A stretch of 64,000 nucleotides of DNA from Agelaius tricolor. Its lineage: Eukaryota > Chordata > Aves > Passeriformes > Icteridae. This document shows positions 26,501 through 39,500 of the stretch, in pieces (the stretch's first letter is position 1; each line of letters opens with the position of its first letter). A program made the translations under genes and the position numbers. The notes under the pieces are model-generated. The model was not told the DNA's origin. It saw nothing but the letters and a program-made list of their open reading frames with translations, and searched no databases. The stretch covers positions 76,961,001-77,025,000 of the forward strand of contig JALJCS010000002.1 in NCBI GenBank assembly GCA_023055355.1, written 5' to 3'.

Positions 26501-28633
26501 ACAAAATGAATAGGGCTTTACAGGACTTCCACCTCCAATCTGAAATCTTGAATGCTTGCCTTAAAGATCAAGCATTCTTTTCATGGTAGGCTATAATAGT
26601 GTACAGATAATGGACACCTATTATTAGCCTCTTGCACTAGGTATGCTTAATAACTTCTCACATGAAGGCTCCAGAAATGAGGAAATTATAAAAGCAAAGT
26701 TTCTTGGCACTAGATCTTTACTCGTTAAGGCATGCAAATGATCACTTTTGATTTACGTCAATAAAAAGGTAATGTCTTCTATGTAAGAGAAATATGAGTA
26801 AGAACCTCTGGGTTCAGATTGTTTGCACTATGATGGACAAATACTATCCACATTCCCATGGTTTCAAATGTCATGAGTTACCCCAGGGACAGACAAGCTT
26901 TATTTCAGGTCTGGTGCCATACAGATTTTTGACCCCCTACATATTTTTTCATACAGGCAGCCTATATTCTCCACCCTGTTTCCCCCCTTTCATTTCTCAG
27001 TTTTAACAGCAGCTGATGATGCAAAAATAAAGAAAGAAAACCTCTCTCATTTGAAATATATCTCCCAAAGATGTTAGTTGAGGGGGGAATTAAAAAAAAC
27101 ACATCAAAACTTAATGTAGAAAATTCCTGCTGAGCTAAGAATTTTTGAGTACTCACATACTCTCAGCTATGTTGAGGATGGGCCAAAGAAGATTTCAATG
27201 TACCACCACCACTGTTAATCCTTTCTACATAGTTTAAGTGAATGGCTCCTCTTGTAATTTTGAAACTCTTCCCAATGTAATCATTTTAACAAAAATGGCG
27301 ATTCAGCCTTTGGAATTTCTTCAGCAAATCCTTCTCTGATATTTATTATTGCACTTTCTGCAGCACATAATCTCAGTGACAAGTGTATCCGGGTAATGTA
27401 ATTAGATATTACTGGGAAATTGTGTTTATATGACTACTTTTTCAAAATCTCTTGCAAATAAAATGCAAGTTTCAGAAGAACATTTTAGTAATGATGCCAT
27501 TCTTGCAGTTATTTGTATTTCCACCTGCAATCACCTTTCTGAAATTTCAGAAATGGAGCTAGAATTTTCTTACCAGACATGTGACTTGGTCTAAATTTGA
27601 TAAAATTCACAAAAAGTGAATTCAGCTTTACCCAAAACTGAAGTATGTGAAAAAAAAATATGTTCCCTATGTTTAGAAATCACTCAGTGGCTATTTCTCA
27701 CAATACCAGAAGCACAGCAAACATTTGAACATAAATGAACAAGGTTTTACTGAAGATGGGAAGCCCATCCCTTTGCCTACTCTGTGAAAAAAAACCTGCA
27801 AGAATATAAGCCTTTCTAAAATTTATGAATCACATGTTATCAGACTGTTATTTTGAGATTGACTAAAGCCTATGCATGTGTTATGGATGCTTCTCTCTGT
27901 GGCAGGGTAAGTACCGTTACCCAAGTTTCTGTATAATGGGATTGTTCTGCTGGCCTTCCCCATGACACACATTTTCTACTCACCTAAGCTGAAGATAAAA
28001 CTAAACCTAAAACCAATCTAAGAACTGAAAGTTTTCCACCTTAGGCTTATGATCCAAACACTCAGAATATCCCTCAGTGATGCTAAACTTAGGAGATGTG
28101 GCAAAAGTAGTGACAAATCTTGGACCTGCATTTGGGAGTCTTGTCATTCACCATGGTAACCACAGAATCAGTTTTTCATGCTCTCTACACCATGGCTAGC
28201 TCTTTCTTGTGAACTTGGCTCCTTAACTTAATCTGTTTAATTTTGTCTAAATAGATTAAAAAATCTGAAAATATTCTGTTACTGAAGATCAAATAAAGCA
28301 GCCATATGGATTCTTAGCTTTTCATGGAGAGTCACTGCTTCATGGAGAGTCCAAAATATGGTTGATTTTGAACCTGGTAATTTTAGGTTTAAAAGAAGAA
28401 GGTGTGTTTTAAAATGTGCAAAGGAGAATTTAATGCTTCAAAATGCTGCTTCAAAATGATGAGAATAGCCAAATATCTATCTCTATGAGACCAACAATAT
28501 GAAAGGTACACCACTTGCAAAATGTATTTCTTTTATGGCTTAAGATTCCCAGGAAGATTCAGTGGTATTAAATGATCAAAAAGACACACCATCCTGAGTC
28601 TGGCATATGGCTTTGTTTATAGGCAAAAGAAGC
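23511..28633. other. AT-rich unique sequence without a supported gene
   Basis: No repeat family or gene was recognised over about 5 kb. Small points: a perfect 21-bp palindrome at 24241-24261 (AACAGCAGTA-C-TACTGCTGTT) and a 13-bp direct repeat TTCATGGAGAGTC at 28321 and 28339. Confidence 0.5.
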
Positions 28634-29264
28634 TGTCCTGGTTTAGGGCAAATTTGGAGGAGAATTTCCAAAGGAGGGCCCCTCCAGAAAGCAAACCCAC
28701 ACGGCCCCTCCCCCCAACTGGTTTGGGAAGAATTCCTTGGGGAGGAGTGGAAAGAACCTGTTTATTTAACAGGCACAGCATCCCCCAGCACACAGAATGA
28801 ACAATACCGGATGACACCGCTCTGAAAAAGATGACAAATTCAGAAAGTCTCTGTCGGGGGTGGTTGCTCTGTTCTCAGTCCCTCCGGCGCTGGGGCAGCT
28901 GCTGCAGCCACAGGGTGCAAACACTCGATGTTCCGAGGTCCCAGTCCAGAGCAGGTTCGAGATGGTCCAAAAAAAGGAAAGGAGAAACAGTCTAGGAAGA
29001 AATTTGGACTGTTTAGCTAAACTAGCTAATGAGCAGAAGCAAAAGCAAGCAGAAGCAAAGCAGAAGCAAGAGTGAGAGAGAGAGCAAAGCAAAAAGCAAA
29101 AGCAGCACTAAGTACTGCCCATCTCTGTGTCCTGCCAGGCTGATAAGAAAACCCAAACAAAACTTTCACTCTTCAGAGCCAGTCTTAAAGGCACAGAACA
29201 TAATATCCAGCATAAACAGAGCACATGAATGGGGATACAAGCATCAAAACGTCACCCTAGGACA
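28634..29264 (+). mobile_element. Solo LTR of an endogenous retrovirus (TGTCCT...AGGACA)
   Basis: The element begins TGTCCTGGTTTAGGG and ends CACCCTAGGACA, so it has a 6-bp terminal inverted repeat with the TG...CA ends typical of retroviral LTRs. It spans 631 bp and is clearly more GC-rich than its flanks. A TATA-like GTTTATTTAA lies at about 28759-28768, followed by a GC-rich part and then an AGC/AAGC-rich stretch around 29034-29105. The five bases before it (GAAGC) and after it (GACGC) agree in four positions, which fits an old 5-bp target duplication. No internal retroviral region is attached. The wording resembles LTRs I know to be repetitive in songbirds. The family name and sense are inferred. 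Confidence 0.8.
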
Positions 29265-32200
29265 GACGCTTAACCACAAAATCCAGGAAAAAAAGACTAG
29301 AATTAGCCTGGTCAAATGAAACATTTATCTGAAAATCCATACATTAACAAAGCTAATGAGAGTTGTTTATATTAATCTTAATGCCTCAAAAGCAACTGTA
29401 TACTTAACATTTTAAGAAATATTCTGGTCATCAAAAATTACATGAAATTGATCAAAAAAGGAATAAAGATTAAAACTATTAAGTAAAAAGTAGGTTAATA
29501 TTCTTAGTCAACACTAGTTCAAGGAATAACCAGAAATATATCCAAAGACTGCTTCTGGTATAATAAAGTTTGAAAAATATTTTTCTTTCAGAAGGCTGGG
29601 TAAGAAAAGACATTCCTATAAAAAAGTGAGATTATTAGACTTCCTTCATAATCAAATAGCTTCTAAAAGACAATGCCAGAAGATGATATTAGAGTCCATG
29701 ACAGCTGCTTGGTCTGTTAACATTACTGTCTAACCCCATATTAAAGGGATTTGATGAGGACATTAGTGAGAGACAGGGTCTACCCTGGCAAACTCCATCA
29801 CAGACAATACATGTAATAATGCTAACATTAATTAATAGCATAGAATGGATTAGATACTCTTTAAGGAGAAGATACTGCTTGAGATTCAACAGTCAATGCA
29901 CATGCCTGAGAAACTCACAAATATAGACTACTATTAGAAATACGCCTTATGTTTTTATGACTATATATACACACATAACCCATTTTGGAAAATTTTGTAT
30001 CATAATCCCAGTGAAAATGGCAACAAAAGTGTATCTGACTTACTCCAGTGTAAGTGGATCTGAGAACACAGTATTGCTTTACTTGCTAAAATTGTACGCA
30101 TTACTGTTCTCAGCTATTTCTTGCCTTTTCTCAAACATGGAAAGTGTTTCCTGTAGTACTCCAACTCTTATGAGTTCAGTGCTAAAATGTTTATAGGTAC
30201 TAACAAGTATTTCCTGGGTTCAGTTGGATGAATGAGATAACAAAACATTGAACAAGAAATTAATCACAAACTATTATCTCCACTTTTTCCTTCGATAAAA
30301 AACTGCCTCATATTTAACAACTGACATTGGTGATTATGTGTGCTGGTAATTCAGATCTCAATGGAGTTCCCTGCCAAACCACCCACAGCAGGAGCTGGCA
30401 CAAGGCCTATGCTGTGGATGGATCAGAAATGGTGTGTACATAGAATCAAGTAATTTTTGTGGTGGGAGGGAGAGCTGCTCAGTGTTAGGCAAAGGTGTGG
30501 AGAAAAAAGTACTAGTTACAGACTGACCTTCTGTGGCAAAACTTTTATCTGGCATAATATGTACCATACCACTGAAGACAATTAAACTGTGCCTGTTTAT
30601 GCTCTGGCTATAATTTGGTCTTTACTTTCAATTTCATTAGTAGAGTGATGCAGTTGAGATCCAGTCATTCCTAACCAGATATATATTTTGCTGCTGTCTT
30701 GCTAATGTAGACTTTGTACTTCTGCCAAAATGCCTATACCAAATTTAATTGAATAAATATTGGAATGAATCTAAGTTTGAATCATAAATTCATTTCTGAG
30801 GCAGCATCTCCCAGTACTAGATTTCCTTTGTGCATGATCTTTTCTCACAGGTGACACGGAGCCACTCCTTCTCAAATCCTTATGATAAGCAGAAGCCATC
30901 TTCTGGTCACCTCCTATTTCTTTTCTCAATTAATGAAAACCTGTTCTTTCTAATGGCATATTTATTGCTACTCTTGCAGATAGATGAACTATACCAAGCA
31001 TAACCTGACCACAGATGGTATAAAGCTCTCTTTAATCAATCTCTTGCTGTGTTCCTGGAATCAGAATTGGCCTGGCTCCAACTTCATAAGCTTGTTATGT
31101 CAATGTGCAGGCTGTACAAAACATCAGGTGCATGGGGCACTGATTTGTTTATTTTTGCCCAACAAGCTATAGACTGTTTTCACAATATAGATTTCAGATG
31201 AGAAAATGTTTGTTTGCTGGTCACTGACACTTTAGGATTTCAAGGGCCACTAATCTGTCAAACCTGAGTGGTTCCAGGGTGTTTAGACTTGTTATTTCCT
31301 AGCAGGTAATCAGATGATAGAGACAGCTTTGATCTTTAAAAACCTAGTTTAGGTTCATTTTATGAAAATCTTTGCTTAGAGATAAATATTAAAGCAGCAG
31401 GGGTTGGCCTGATAACAAACTGGATAAGGCTAGACTGGAGAGAGAGAAGGTGGCTCCATTTGGCATCTAGTGAGGGACATGCTGGGGCAGCATCTGCCAT
31501 TGTCTGGCACCCAGCAGCAGGTGAGCAACAGGCCTGACTGTCAGGGAGATCTGTGCAGGCATGAGCCAGAAGAGCAGCTCCCCAGAGGCCCCTCTGACCT
31601 CCTTATGGAGCATGGTTAGGATCAAAAGGACACAATTGAAATTCCAGCACTGTTTTGTAACACTGGGTTCTTGCTTACTGTTCAGTTTGGAGCTCTCTAT
31701 TTTCTGTCTTTTGACAGAAAGGCAACAACTATGGGTTAAAATGTGACAAAGTTTTTTCTAGGCAAAAGATGGAAAACTTCTGTTCATTCCATTTTAATAC
31801 TGAGCTAGATTTGAACCCAGGCCTTAAAAATAGTTTCTGTGAGATCATTATTTCCAAGATGAAAATGAGGATGTAGCACTAGGGTCTGCAATGTGGGAGA
31901 TGGAAAACACTTTTTCAGTGCATTGATTTTATTTTTTTAAACAGTTGGTTGATGTTTCCCCAAGGTCTGGAAATTAAAGTAAATCATGGAGAAAATGGGG
32001 TAGTGAATAGAGATGAAAACAGACAATCTAATTCAAGCCTTAAATGAATATATCACATTCTTCTGAAAGCTATCCAGTGCCAGTACAATTTACTGTAAAG
32101 ATGATATCCCTTTCTTTAGCCATATCCTTGGATGGGCAGAAAATTATATGTATATGATATGATACACTGAAAGTGAAACTCATATTTCACACAGCTTTTA

Positions 32201-33259
32201 AAAAAAGCATTCAAATACACAAGAATGTAAAATTGTGTTGAAAAAATAAATACACAGAGTGCCATGCTTAATTGCTTAAAAAACCTCTCAACATACTTTA
32301 ACTGATTGCATGATAAGGTATACTCAATTCTTTAAATGACTAAAATCTGAGAAATTTTAATGTGTTTTGCTAGGTTTTTATTCAGGTCAAATCCCAATTA
32401 GTTTCAATAACTACTAAGTTTCTAATTTTGTAGATCCAATGAAGGTATAATAACAATTTTTATGACCTGAAAAAAAGTGACTCTATATAAAAAGTCTTAA
32501 GCAACATAAAATCAGTTGCACATGGGTCCTATTGAACATGATGATAACATAAAAAGATGGAAAATACAGCTTTGTTGGAACAGCATCTTCTCTATCATGA
32601 TTCTCAAAAAGTCAGTTAAACACAGTTTTCTTGAATGGAACTTATTTGGCATAACCCTGCAAGATGCTGAGCACTCATAACAATACTGAAATGGCATTCT
32701 TGAAATCTGTATGATATATGACTGATGGGATTCAACATTTTTTAGGTACTTTGGTCATCCTTGGATGCAAAGCCATTTGAAATATAGCTATTCATATTGC
32801 ACACTAAAACCTAAACATTTCTTTCTGGGTCTATATAGGGTTTAGGGTGGTTGAAGAGGGACAATGTCATCCAGTTTCTTTCTTCCAACTATTAGAGTAG
32901 TTGTGAACTTCATATGAGAGAAAACTTTAAATGACTGTACATGTTCTGTATAATGTTTTTGAAAGCTCTCTTGGTTGTATTTAAAATGTTGCCTTAGAGC
33001 ATCCTTAATTACTTATTTTTACCCAGAGTAATTAAAAAATAATGTACAATGGGCAAAACAAAGTCCTATGTATGCTGCATGTAGGCCAAAAATGGCTTAA
33101 TCTGATACTTACAAAATTGTGATTGTGGTACAACACTAAGTAAATTTTCACAAGACAATAAGATTATTATTGAGAGCAATAAATGCATCTCAACATCCTG
33201 TCGTGTAGAGAATATTCAAAACCTTATGATTTTTAGGATTAATTGTATCAAAGGGCTAT
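29265..33259. other. AT-rich unique sequence without a supported gene
   Basis: No repeat family was recognised. A patch at about 31430-31620 is relatively GC-rich, with many AG/CAG words and short open frames, but it has no terminal structure and no domain. Confidence 0.45.
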
Positions 33260-33465
33260 AAAATCAGAGAAGTGCTAGCTAGGCAGATTTTGCAGGTCAT
33301 GTAATCCAATACAATTCTTTAATATAGGAGATCACCAGTGTTTAATTAGTAACATCTTTGCCTTACAGAGTCTTGACAAACTCCAGAGATGGAAATTTCA
33401 TCATCTGTTCCAGCACTGCATTACTCCTTATCAAATTTTTTACCTAATCACTGACCTCAGTATTA
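33260..33465 (-). mobile_element. Ancient CR1-like LINE fragment
   Basis: On the plus strand, words such as 'gcaggtcatgtaatccaata', 'gtcttgacaaactccagag', 'ttcatcatctgttccagcac' and 'ttttacctaatcactgacct' follow the order of the antisense 3' region of older CR1 copies. The divergence is high and the ends are uncertain. Confidence 0.5.
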
Positions 33466-33607
33466 CAAGCCTCAGTTTGTGGCAGGGCAGGCAGCCTGCT
33501 TAGTCCCTAGGAAAACAATAATTTACCTTTATCAAGTCTTTTGATACTGACTTACACAATATTCTTGAAGCCAAAAGAGTAGATTCCAGTCTAGATGAGT
33601 AAAAAGA

Positions 33608-34613
33608 TGATTGGAGGGGGCTCAGCGAGTAGTGGTTAATGGATTTGTGCTCTGTCTGGAGGTGGCAAAAAAGTGTAGAACTGCAGGGGTCTGTTCTGGT
33701 ACCTGTTCAATTTTACACCATTATCCTGAAGAAATGACTGTGCTGTCTGCTCAGGTTTTCCAGAACACACTAAATTGGAGTGAACACCTGACACAGTTGA
33801 GAGCAGATTGCCATCCAAGGTGCCCTAGGCGGAAGGTATGGTCCAACAGGAGCCCTATAAAATTCCCCAAGGACAAATGCAAAATCCTTCTTAGAAGGAG
33901 GAAGCCCTGGAAACAATATGGGCTGGGAAGAGCCTGGCTGGGGAGCTGCTGTGCTGTAAAGCACCTGGGGGTCTTCACTGGTAGAAGGCTGAGCATGAGC
34001 CAGCAGGGTCCTGACAGGAAAGGCAGCTGATTGCCTTCTGTGTGAAATAAACAGCAAACACACACGAGGCAGTTCCATTCTACCCAGCACTCGTGAGACC
34101 ACACCTGGAACACTGCATCCTGTTTTGGATCTCCCAGTACAAAAAGTATTCTGAACAAGTGAATCAAATTCAAGAAAGAACCACCACAATGGTGGTTGTT
34201 GCTGGAGCACTTGTCTTATCAGGAAAAAGTGAGGTAGCTGGGCTTGTTCACACCAGAGAATGGAAGAGTTCAAAAAGGCTTAATGGCAACCTACCAATAC
34301 CAACAGGGAGCTAGGGAATAGGATGTCAGGCTCTTCACAGTGGTGCATATTGGGTGGACAAGGTACAGCATGCATAAGTTGAAGCAAGAGACACTCAGAC
34401 TGGAGAGAATGATAAACTTTTAAACAATGAGGGCAATCCAAAAATGGAATAGGTCGGCAAGTGAGGTTATGAAGTTTCCATCCCCAAAGATTTTTAGACC
34501 AGACTGTGGGAAGCCATAAGAAAACAGGTCCAATCTCACAGCTGACTATGCTTTGAGTGGGAAGTCAGCCCAGAGGTTTCTTGAGTTCTTCTGTCTAGCC
34601 TGAATTATCTTAT
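33608..34613 (+). mobile_element. CR1 LINE fragment, about 1 kb, with decayed RT C-terminus
   Basis: This is the longest LINE piece in the window. The part from 33608 to about 34020 corresponds to the C-terminal coding region of CR1 ORF2. Recognisable blocks are 'gggtctgttctgg', then 'aaggacaaatgcaaaatcct', 'cacctgggggtcttcactgg' and 'gctgagcatgagccagcag'. The part around 34080-34140 follows the CR1 wording 'gtgagaccacacctggaac'. The end reads 'cagctgactatgctttgag' and 'ctagcctgaattatcttatt'. The plus frame at 33611-34030 (139 codons) retains part of the ORF2 frame but has indels and a premature stop. The minus-strand frames of 140 and 167 codons over it are shadows. It is non-functional. Confidence 0.88.
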
Positions 34614-36314
34614 TGCCACTTATTGAAACACTTTGCTGAGAAGAGTTTTTCTCCCTCATGTTTGTAACTGCCCTTCAATTAGTTAATTCATTGCCTCGTC
34701 TTCTTTCTGAGAGTCCAAAAAACTTCTTCCTATAAGCATTTTTCTCTGACCATCTTTGTAGATAACTTTTAATTATGCTTAAGAGCATCAGTTCTCTTTT
34801 GAGACAGAGACATTGTTAAAGACAGTAAGTCCTACGTGTTTCCCATTGAATTTGTGTCAAATCTCTGCAATTGCCTTTCACTTAATCACCCTTCTTACAG
34901 ATGCTCAAATCCTTTCCACAGTAATGCTCAGAAATAAATCTGAATTTAAAAATAATCAATCAAAGTGTAGTGAGATAATGCAAATGCACTGGACATACAT
35001 ATATGTAATTTTTTTCCCTAGGCCCAAACTGAAAAATTAAACTATTAATATGAATTGTCCAGGGAGTCAAAAAGAGGGACAAGAAAAGAAAGACAAAAGC
35101 AAGAAAATAGAATTTCATCTCTGTTAAAATTTATGGCAACATTTCATCGACTTGAGTGGAACCAATATTTCATCCAGTTTTACCAAAAAAACCTCATTCT
35201 CAGAGATCACCCCTAAATTTCAATCCTCTGTTTTGTGAATAATAAATTGCCCTTGATCTTGTTGGCTCCTGGTTGTACTGTCTGATATGCATTATTACAC
35301 ACCTGTGTACTAATCTCTTCTTCTCATAGGAGAAGAAAAAATACAGTCTGTCTTGGATGGAAAATAGTAACAGAACATGTTCAGCACTGCACCCAGTTAG
35401 ATATTTCTGTATTTTTGAATCACAAGAGTCCTCTGTTTATCTGCATTTCCCAGGTTACTCCTTTCCTCTGGAGCAGTACAGTATTTCAGGCATTGACCTG
35501 AAGACCTAGCAAGAAACATATCAGGGTTTATTGATGTCATACGTGACACACGGATGCGATGTGCATTAGAAAGTAATTTCTCTCTTAAGAGACCACAGAA
35601 ATTGGGTTTTTTGGTGCAGATAGAAACAATTGCAGCTTCAAAAAGACTCTTCATTTTCAAGGAATAGGCAGAGTAATATCTTAGTGCTGTCATAAAAATG
35701 AGTTTGTGCTCTAACTTTAGTGACTCAATAATGTGAAACACCAATATAATTCATCACACTGTCAGAAAGAAAGAAACAAGGAGGAGGGAAATAAAACATC
35801 ATATTAAATTGTAAAACCAGCATTTGCAGTTCCAAGGGAGTTGGGAACCCAGCTGATTGATATTTAAATATCAGATCACTAAAAATAACTCAGTTAATAA
35901 CTGTCATTTTAAAATGCTTAATTATTTAATTTGATTTTTTTTTTCTTTTCTGGAGAGCAGTCTTTAGGTTTATCTTCATCTGTTTTAATAAGAAGTCTTT
36001 CAGTTAGGGCTCTGAGTGAATTCTGAGAATATTACTTCTCATTTCTGATTAATATCTTAAAATAATTATCTTTCCACACTATACTTTTCTGAGATATAAT
36101 TTCTGAGCTGATCTAATATAATGGGTCATGTTACTTTGTTTCTAAGCCATTTAGAGAAATGCAGCAGATTTAATCAGTTATTCACTAAAAGAAATTAATG
36201 CAGTGTCACATGGGATGTTCATTAAACCAGGAATAAGAGAAGAACTGTATTATAGGTAAAAAAACTGACCAACGAAATCTGAAAAAGAACTGCAATTAGT
36301 TTTTTTTCATAGAA
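34614..36314. other. AT-rich unique sequence without a supported gene
   Basis: No repeat family was recognised. A 115-codon minus-strand frame at 35397-35744 is the longest outside obvious repeats. It has no domain I can name and could be chance. Confidence 0.45.
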
Positions 36315-36545
36315 GAAACTTATTGGTGAAGTTCCTAAAATGTTAGCCTTGGGTCTGATGTTATTTAAATGTTTCATTAGGGACTTGGCACAAAAGTGTC
36401 AATGTGATAATGAATTTATTGATGATAGAGAATTGGAAAGCAATTTAAATACAGAATATCATGTGAGGATGACTTAATGATTCTGAGGACCGGAATAAAA
36501 CATAAATGGGACAATAAAAAAATTTAAAATGCAGGGCCTGGCATT
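36315..36545 (+). mobile_element. Ancient CR1-type LINE fragment (RT C-terminal region)
   Basis: The run 'gccttgggtctgatgttatt', 'catta-ggacttggcacaaa', 'agtgtcaatgtgataatga' and 'aggatgacttaatgattc' matches in order the ORF2 wording of old amniote CR1 copies (a family shared with turtles and crocodiles), where it encodes the region around the second catalytic aspartate block. Many substitutions and gaps are present. It is much older than the copies at 8750 or 49128. Confidence 0.7.
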
Positions 36546-39500
36546 GCAGACTAGACCCCAAAGTATTCTTAAGGCATAGCCTGCTCTGCTTACCTTCCAT
36601 TTCAGTTGTATAAAAGCATGCAAACTTCTAGAGATAGAGCTCCCATTCATTTGGTCAATGGGGAGAGCAGGTGCCTCTGAAATCCTCATAAGTGACATCA
36701 TATCTGCCTAACTTAGGTGCTTCACCTCAGAAAAATACACATTTGCAGGACAGATAAATCTTACCACATTAAATATCTAATATGAGGGTGTTAGTTAGCT
36801 ATCTAAATTAAATCAGCTGTATTTAATCCCTAGGATTAAATTGATTTGACAGGTGAGACCTACCAGTCTGGAATCTAAAATACAAATTAAGAGCCTTGAT
36901 CTCTTACATTGTACATGATGTATTAGGCAATCCAGAAATGAGATTGTTGAGGAAACACAGAAGTTAGGAAGGGAAGCAGGTCAAAATTACTATCCTTTAC
37001 ACAGTTTAAGCAAGAATCCTCACTGGATTTCCATTTCAAAGAGATTGAAGGAAGAGGAGGTAGCACTTAGCACTATGAGGGTTTAGGAGTAAAGCACTTT
37101 CTCCAGATAAGTGAGGATGGGTCAGGCATAAGTTCTGAAAAGGGGCTGGGATAAGTTATGCCTGATGGCTCAGGCAGAGGTTCTGACAGTCCTGGGATAG
37201 TTGATTTTACACACACAGATTGCCTATACAAACTTGAATAAGTCAGGAAACAAGCTTTCCTCCATCAGACTCTTATTCCTCTGTTCACAGGCATGGGTAG
37301 ACATTTATTCAGTCTGGCATGGACAGATAAGATGGCACACTGTATTTCCTTATTTCTAAGTTGCAAGTGAGTCTCACCAACTTTTTATCTATTTCATGCC
37401 CTTGCAAATATTAAAAGAAAACTGACTGGATTTCTGCAGTAGTAATAACTGCTCAGTATAATATAGCTCAGTTAGCCTCTCTTCTGCAAAAACAGCATAT
37501 TGAATCCTAAAATCTCTAATGTTTTTCAAATGCTGTCAGATGAATCTTTTTCTGCCTAAGATTCGACACAGTTAAAAGGTTAAAAAAAAATTAAAAATTA
37601 GAAATGTAGTATTGCAGCTAGCAATATTTTGTTTATTCACCTTCATTGACCATTTAAGTTTCAAGTGTTTTGACTGTTTTTTACCTGTGGGTTTAAAAGT
37701 TTTACTGTTGGTTGTTAGTGTTGAACCAATAACAACAGTTTTCTTGGTGACTTAATTGTTAGGCTGAAGGCACCTTTTACAAGGACACCAGTAAGGACTG
37801 TCAGAATAATAAAACTTTGGGGTTTAATTATTTGTTTACCTAGATAAATGAATCATTGATCATGATTTTATGAGCCAAGAATGTGGAAATACCACACAGT
37901 GCAAAAGATTTCAAGATGCTTACAGTTACCAGGAGTTTTGTAAACTCTGATATGCCAATGAGCACTTGTGCTTTTGTGCATTGCACTGCACTGCATATGT
38001 GGCGCTTTGGTTAACAAAACTGAACCTTTTCAGAATCTGGGCAAGTAACTTAGGATGCTAGTACAGGTGTATTATCTCTTTTTGAGCTACCTGGTGAATT
38101 TACATAGAAAAGTGCATTCAGCTGCTCTCAAACACTTTGGTGTACCTCAATCTCTCAATAAATCTAGTGCTCTGTCTCTCCCCAGAGAAGTTCATTACTC
38201 ATTTTTGTGGCTCAGTTTGTGGTTGGTCCAGCCTTGAATAGGAAAACATAACCCAATTAATACAGAATTATTTGTCAGTTATTTAGTTTCTAAACTACTC
38301 TTCAATCCCATTAACCATCCTGAATTAACCATCCTCAATCCCATTAACCATCCAGACTGGAAGGAAACAGCAAATTTCTACTCTATAACTTTAAAATAAC
38401 AAAAGTAGGGAAAGCAAAGAAGACGCAGCACAAATTGAGCCAACCTTATCATTGCTGTCATTCTGTAAACAAGATCTCTCTTTTGTCAGACCTGTCTCCA
38501 TGATGTATTATCTGCATTGAGACAGTTTTGAATAAAATTAAGAAGTCACTATGGTTTTTCCAGCTTTGCATTGGTACATCTTGGGGCTTTAAATATCCAT
38601 TAAAATGATCTGTTTTCTCACAGAGCAAAGTAGGGAAGGTATTAAAAAATCTGCTGCCAGCATGCATTAATGACTAATCCAATAATGTTCGTGCAATGCC
38701 AGGGCAATTAAAATTATTTTTAACATTTTAAAATCTGCATTCAAAAATACTAACCTACTAAAAAAACTACCTACCCACATTTTCCTACTTTATTTCAAAC
38801 TCTTTATTTCCCTTGCAGATAAGCTATATTCCAATCCTCAGTTGTTTTTTTTTTACTCAGGGAAATTATGTATCACATTTTAAGGCTCTAAATCAGCGCT
38901 GTAATGATATAGTGAAATGGATAGCTCATTCCAATAAAAATATGGTAGTAGAAACAGAATAAGGTTGTTAACTCTTCCCTTCTCACTTCATATTATATTA
39001 TATCTATGAACATACGAGCACAATTATGAATGAGAAATTTTAAAACCTATAAAATCAAAGTTTAATCTACATGTATTCAAAATAACATTTCCAGCTAATA
39101 TAAAATATAAAGCTGTTTTCCAGAGAGTCAATTTTCAAATGCCATGTCAGGGGAAATTTCTCAGTTTTCATGTGCTCCAAATATTTATTGCTAGCCAAAA
39201 CATTGCACTAGAAGCAATGAGAATGGAAGCAAAGTGTGTCACATAAATGCTCTCATAGCACAGCAAGCCATCAGCATCCACAGATGTTTATTTTTTTCCT
39301 TTAGCATGGAAGTATGTTCATCCCCATTGTGATGAAAATTTACAGGTATATTGTTAGGTAAGGCATATTTTTAGAGTATTCAAGTAAGAAATACTATTAT
39401 AATTACATCTTGTGTATATGAAAGGAATAGAAATTCACCATATGCCCTTTAAATAATTTATTAATTAGACCATGACTTTTAGGAAAGCATTCAGTTTTCA

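Noticed and set aside
33751..34273. Minus-strand open frames of 140 and 167 codons
   Set aside because: These are antisense shadows of the plus-strand CR1 LINE. No independent coding evidence.
35397..35744. 115-codon minus-strand frame in non-repeat DNA
   Set aside because: No domain or splice context. This length is plausible by chance in 64 kb over six frames.
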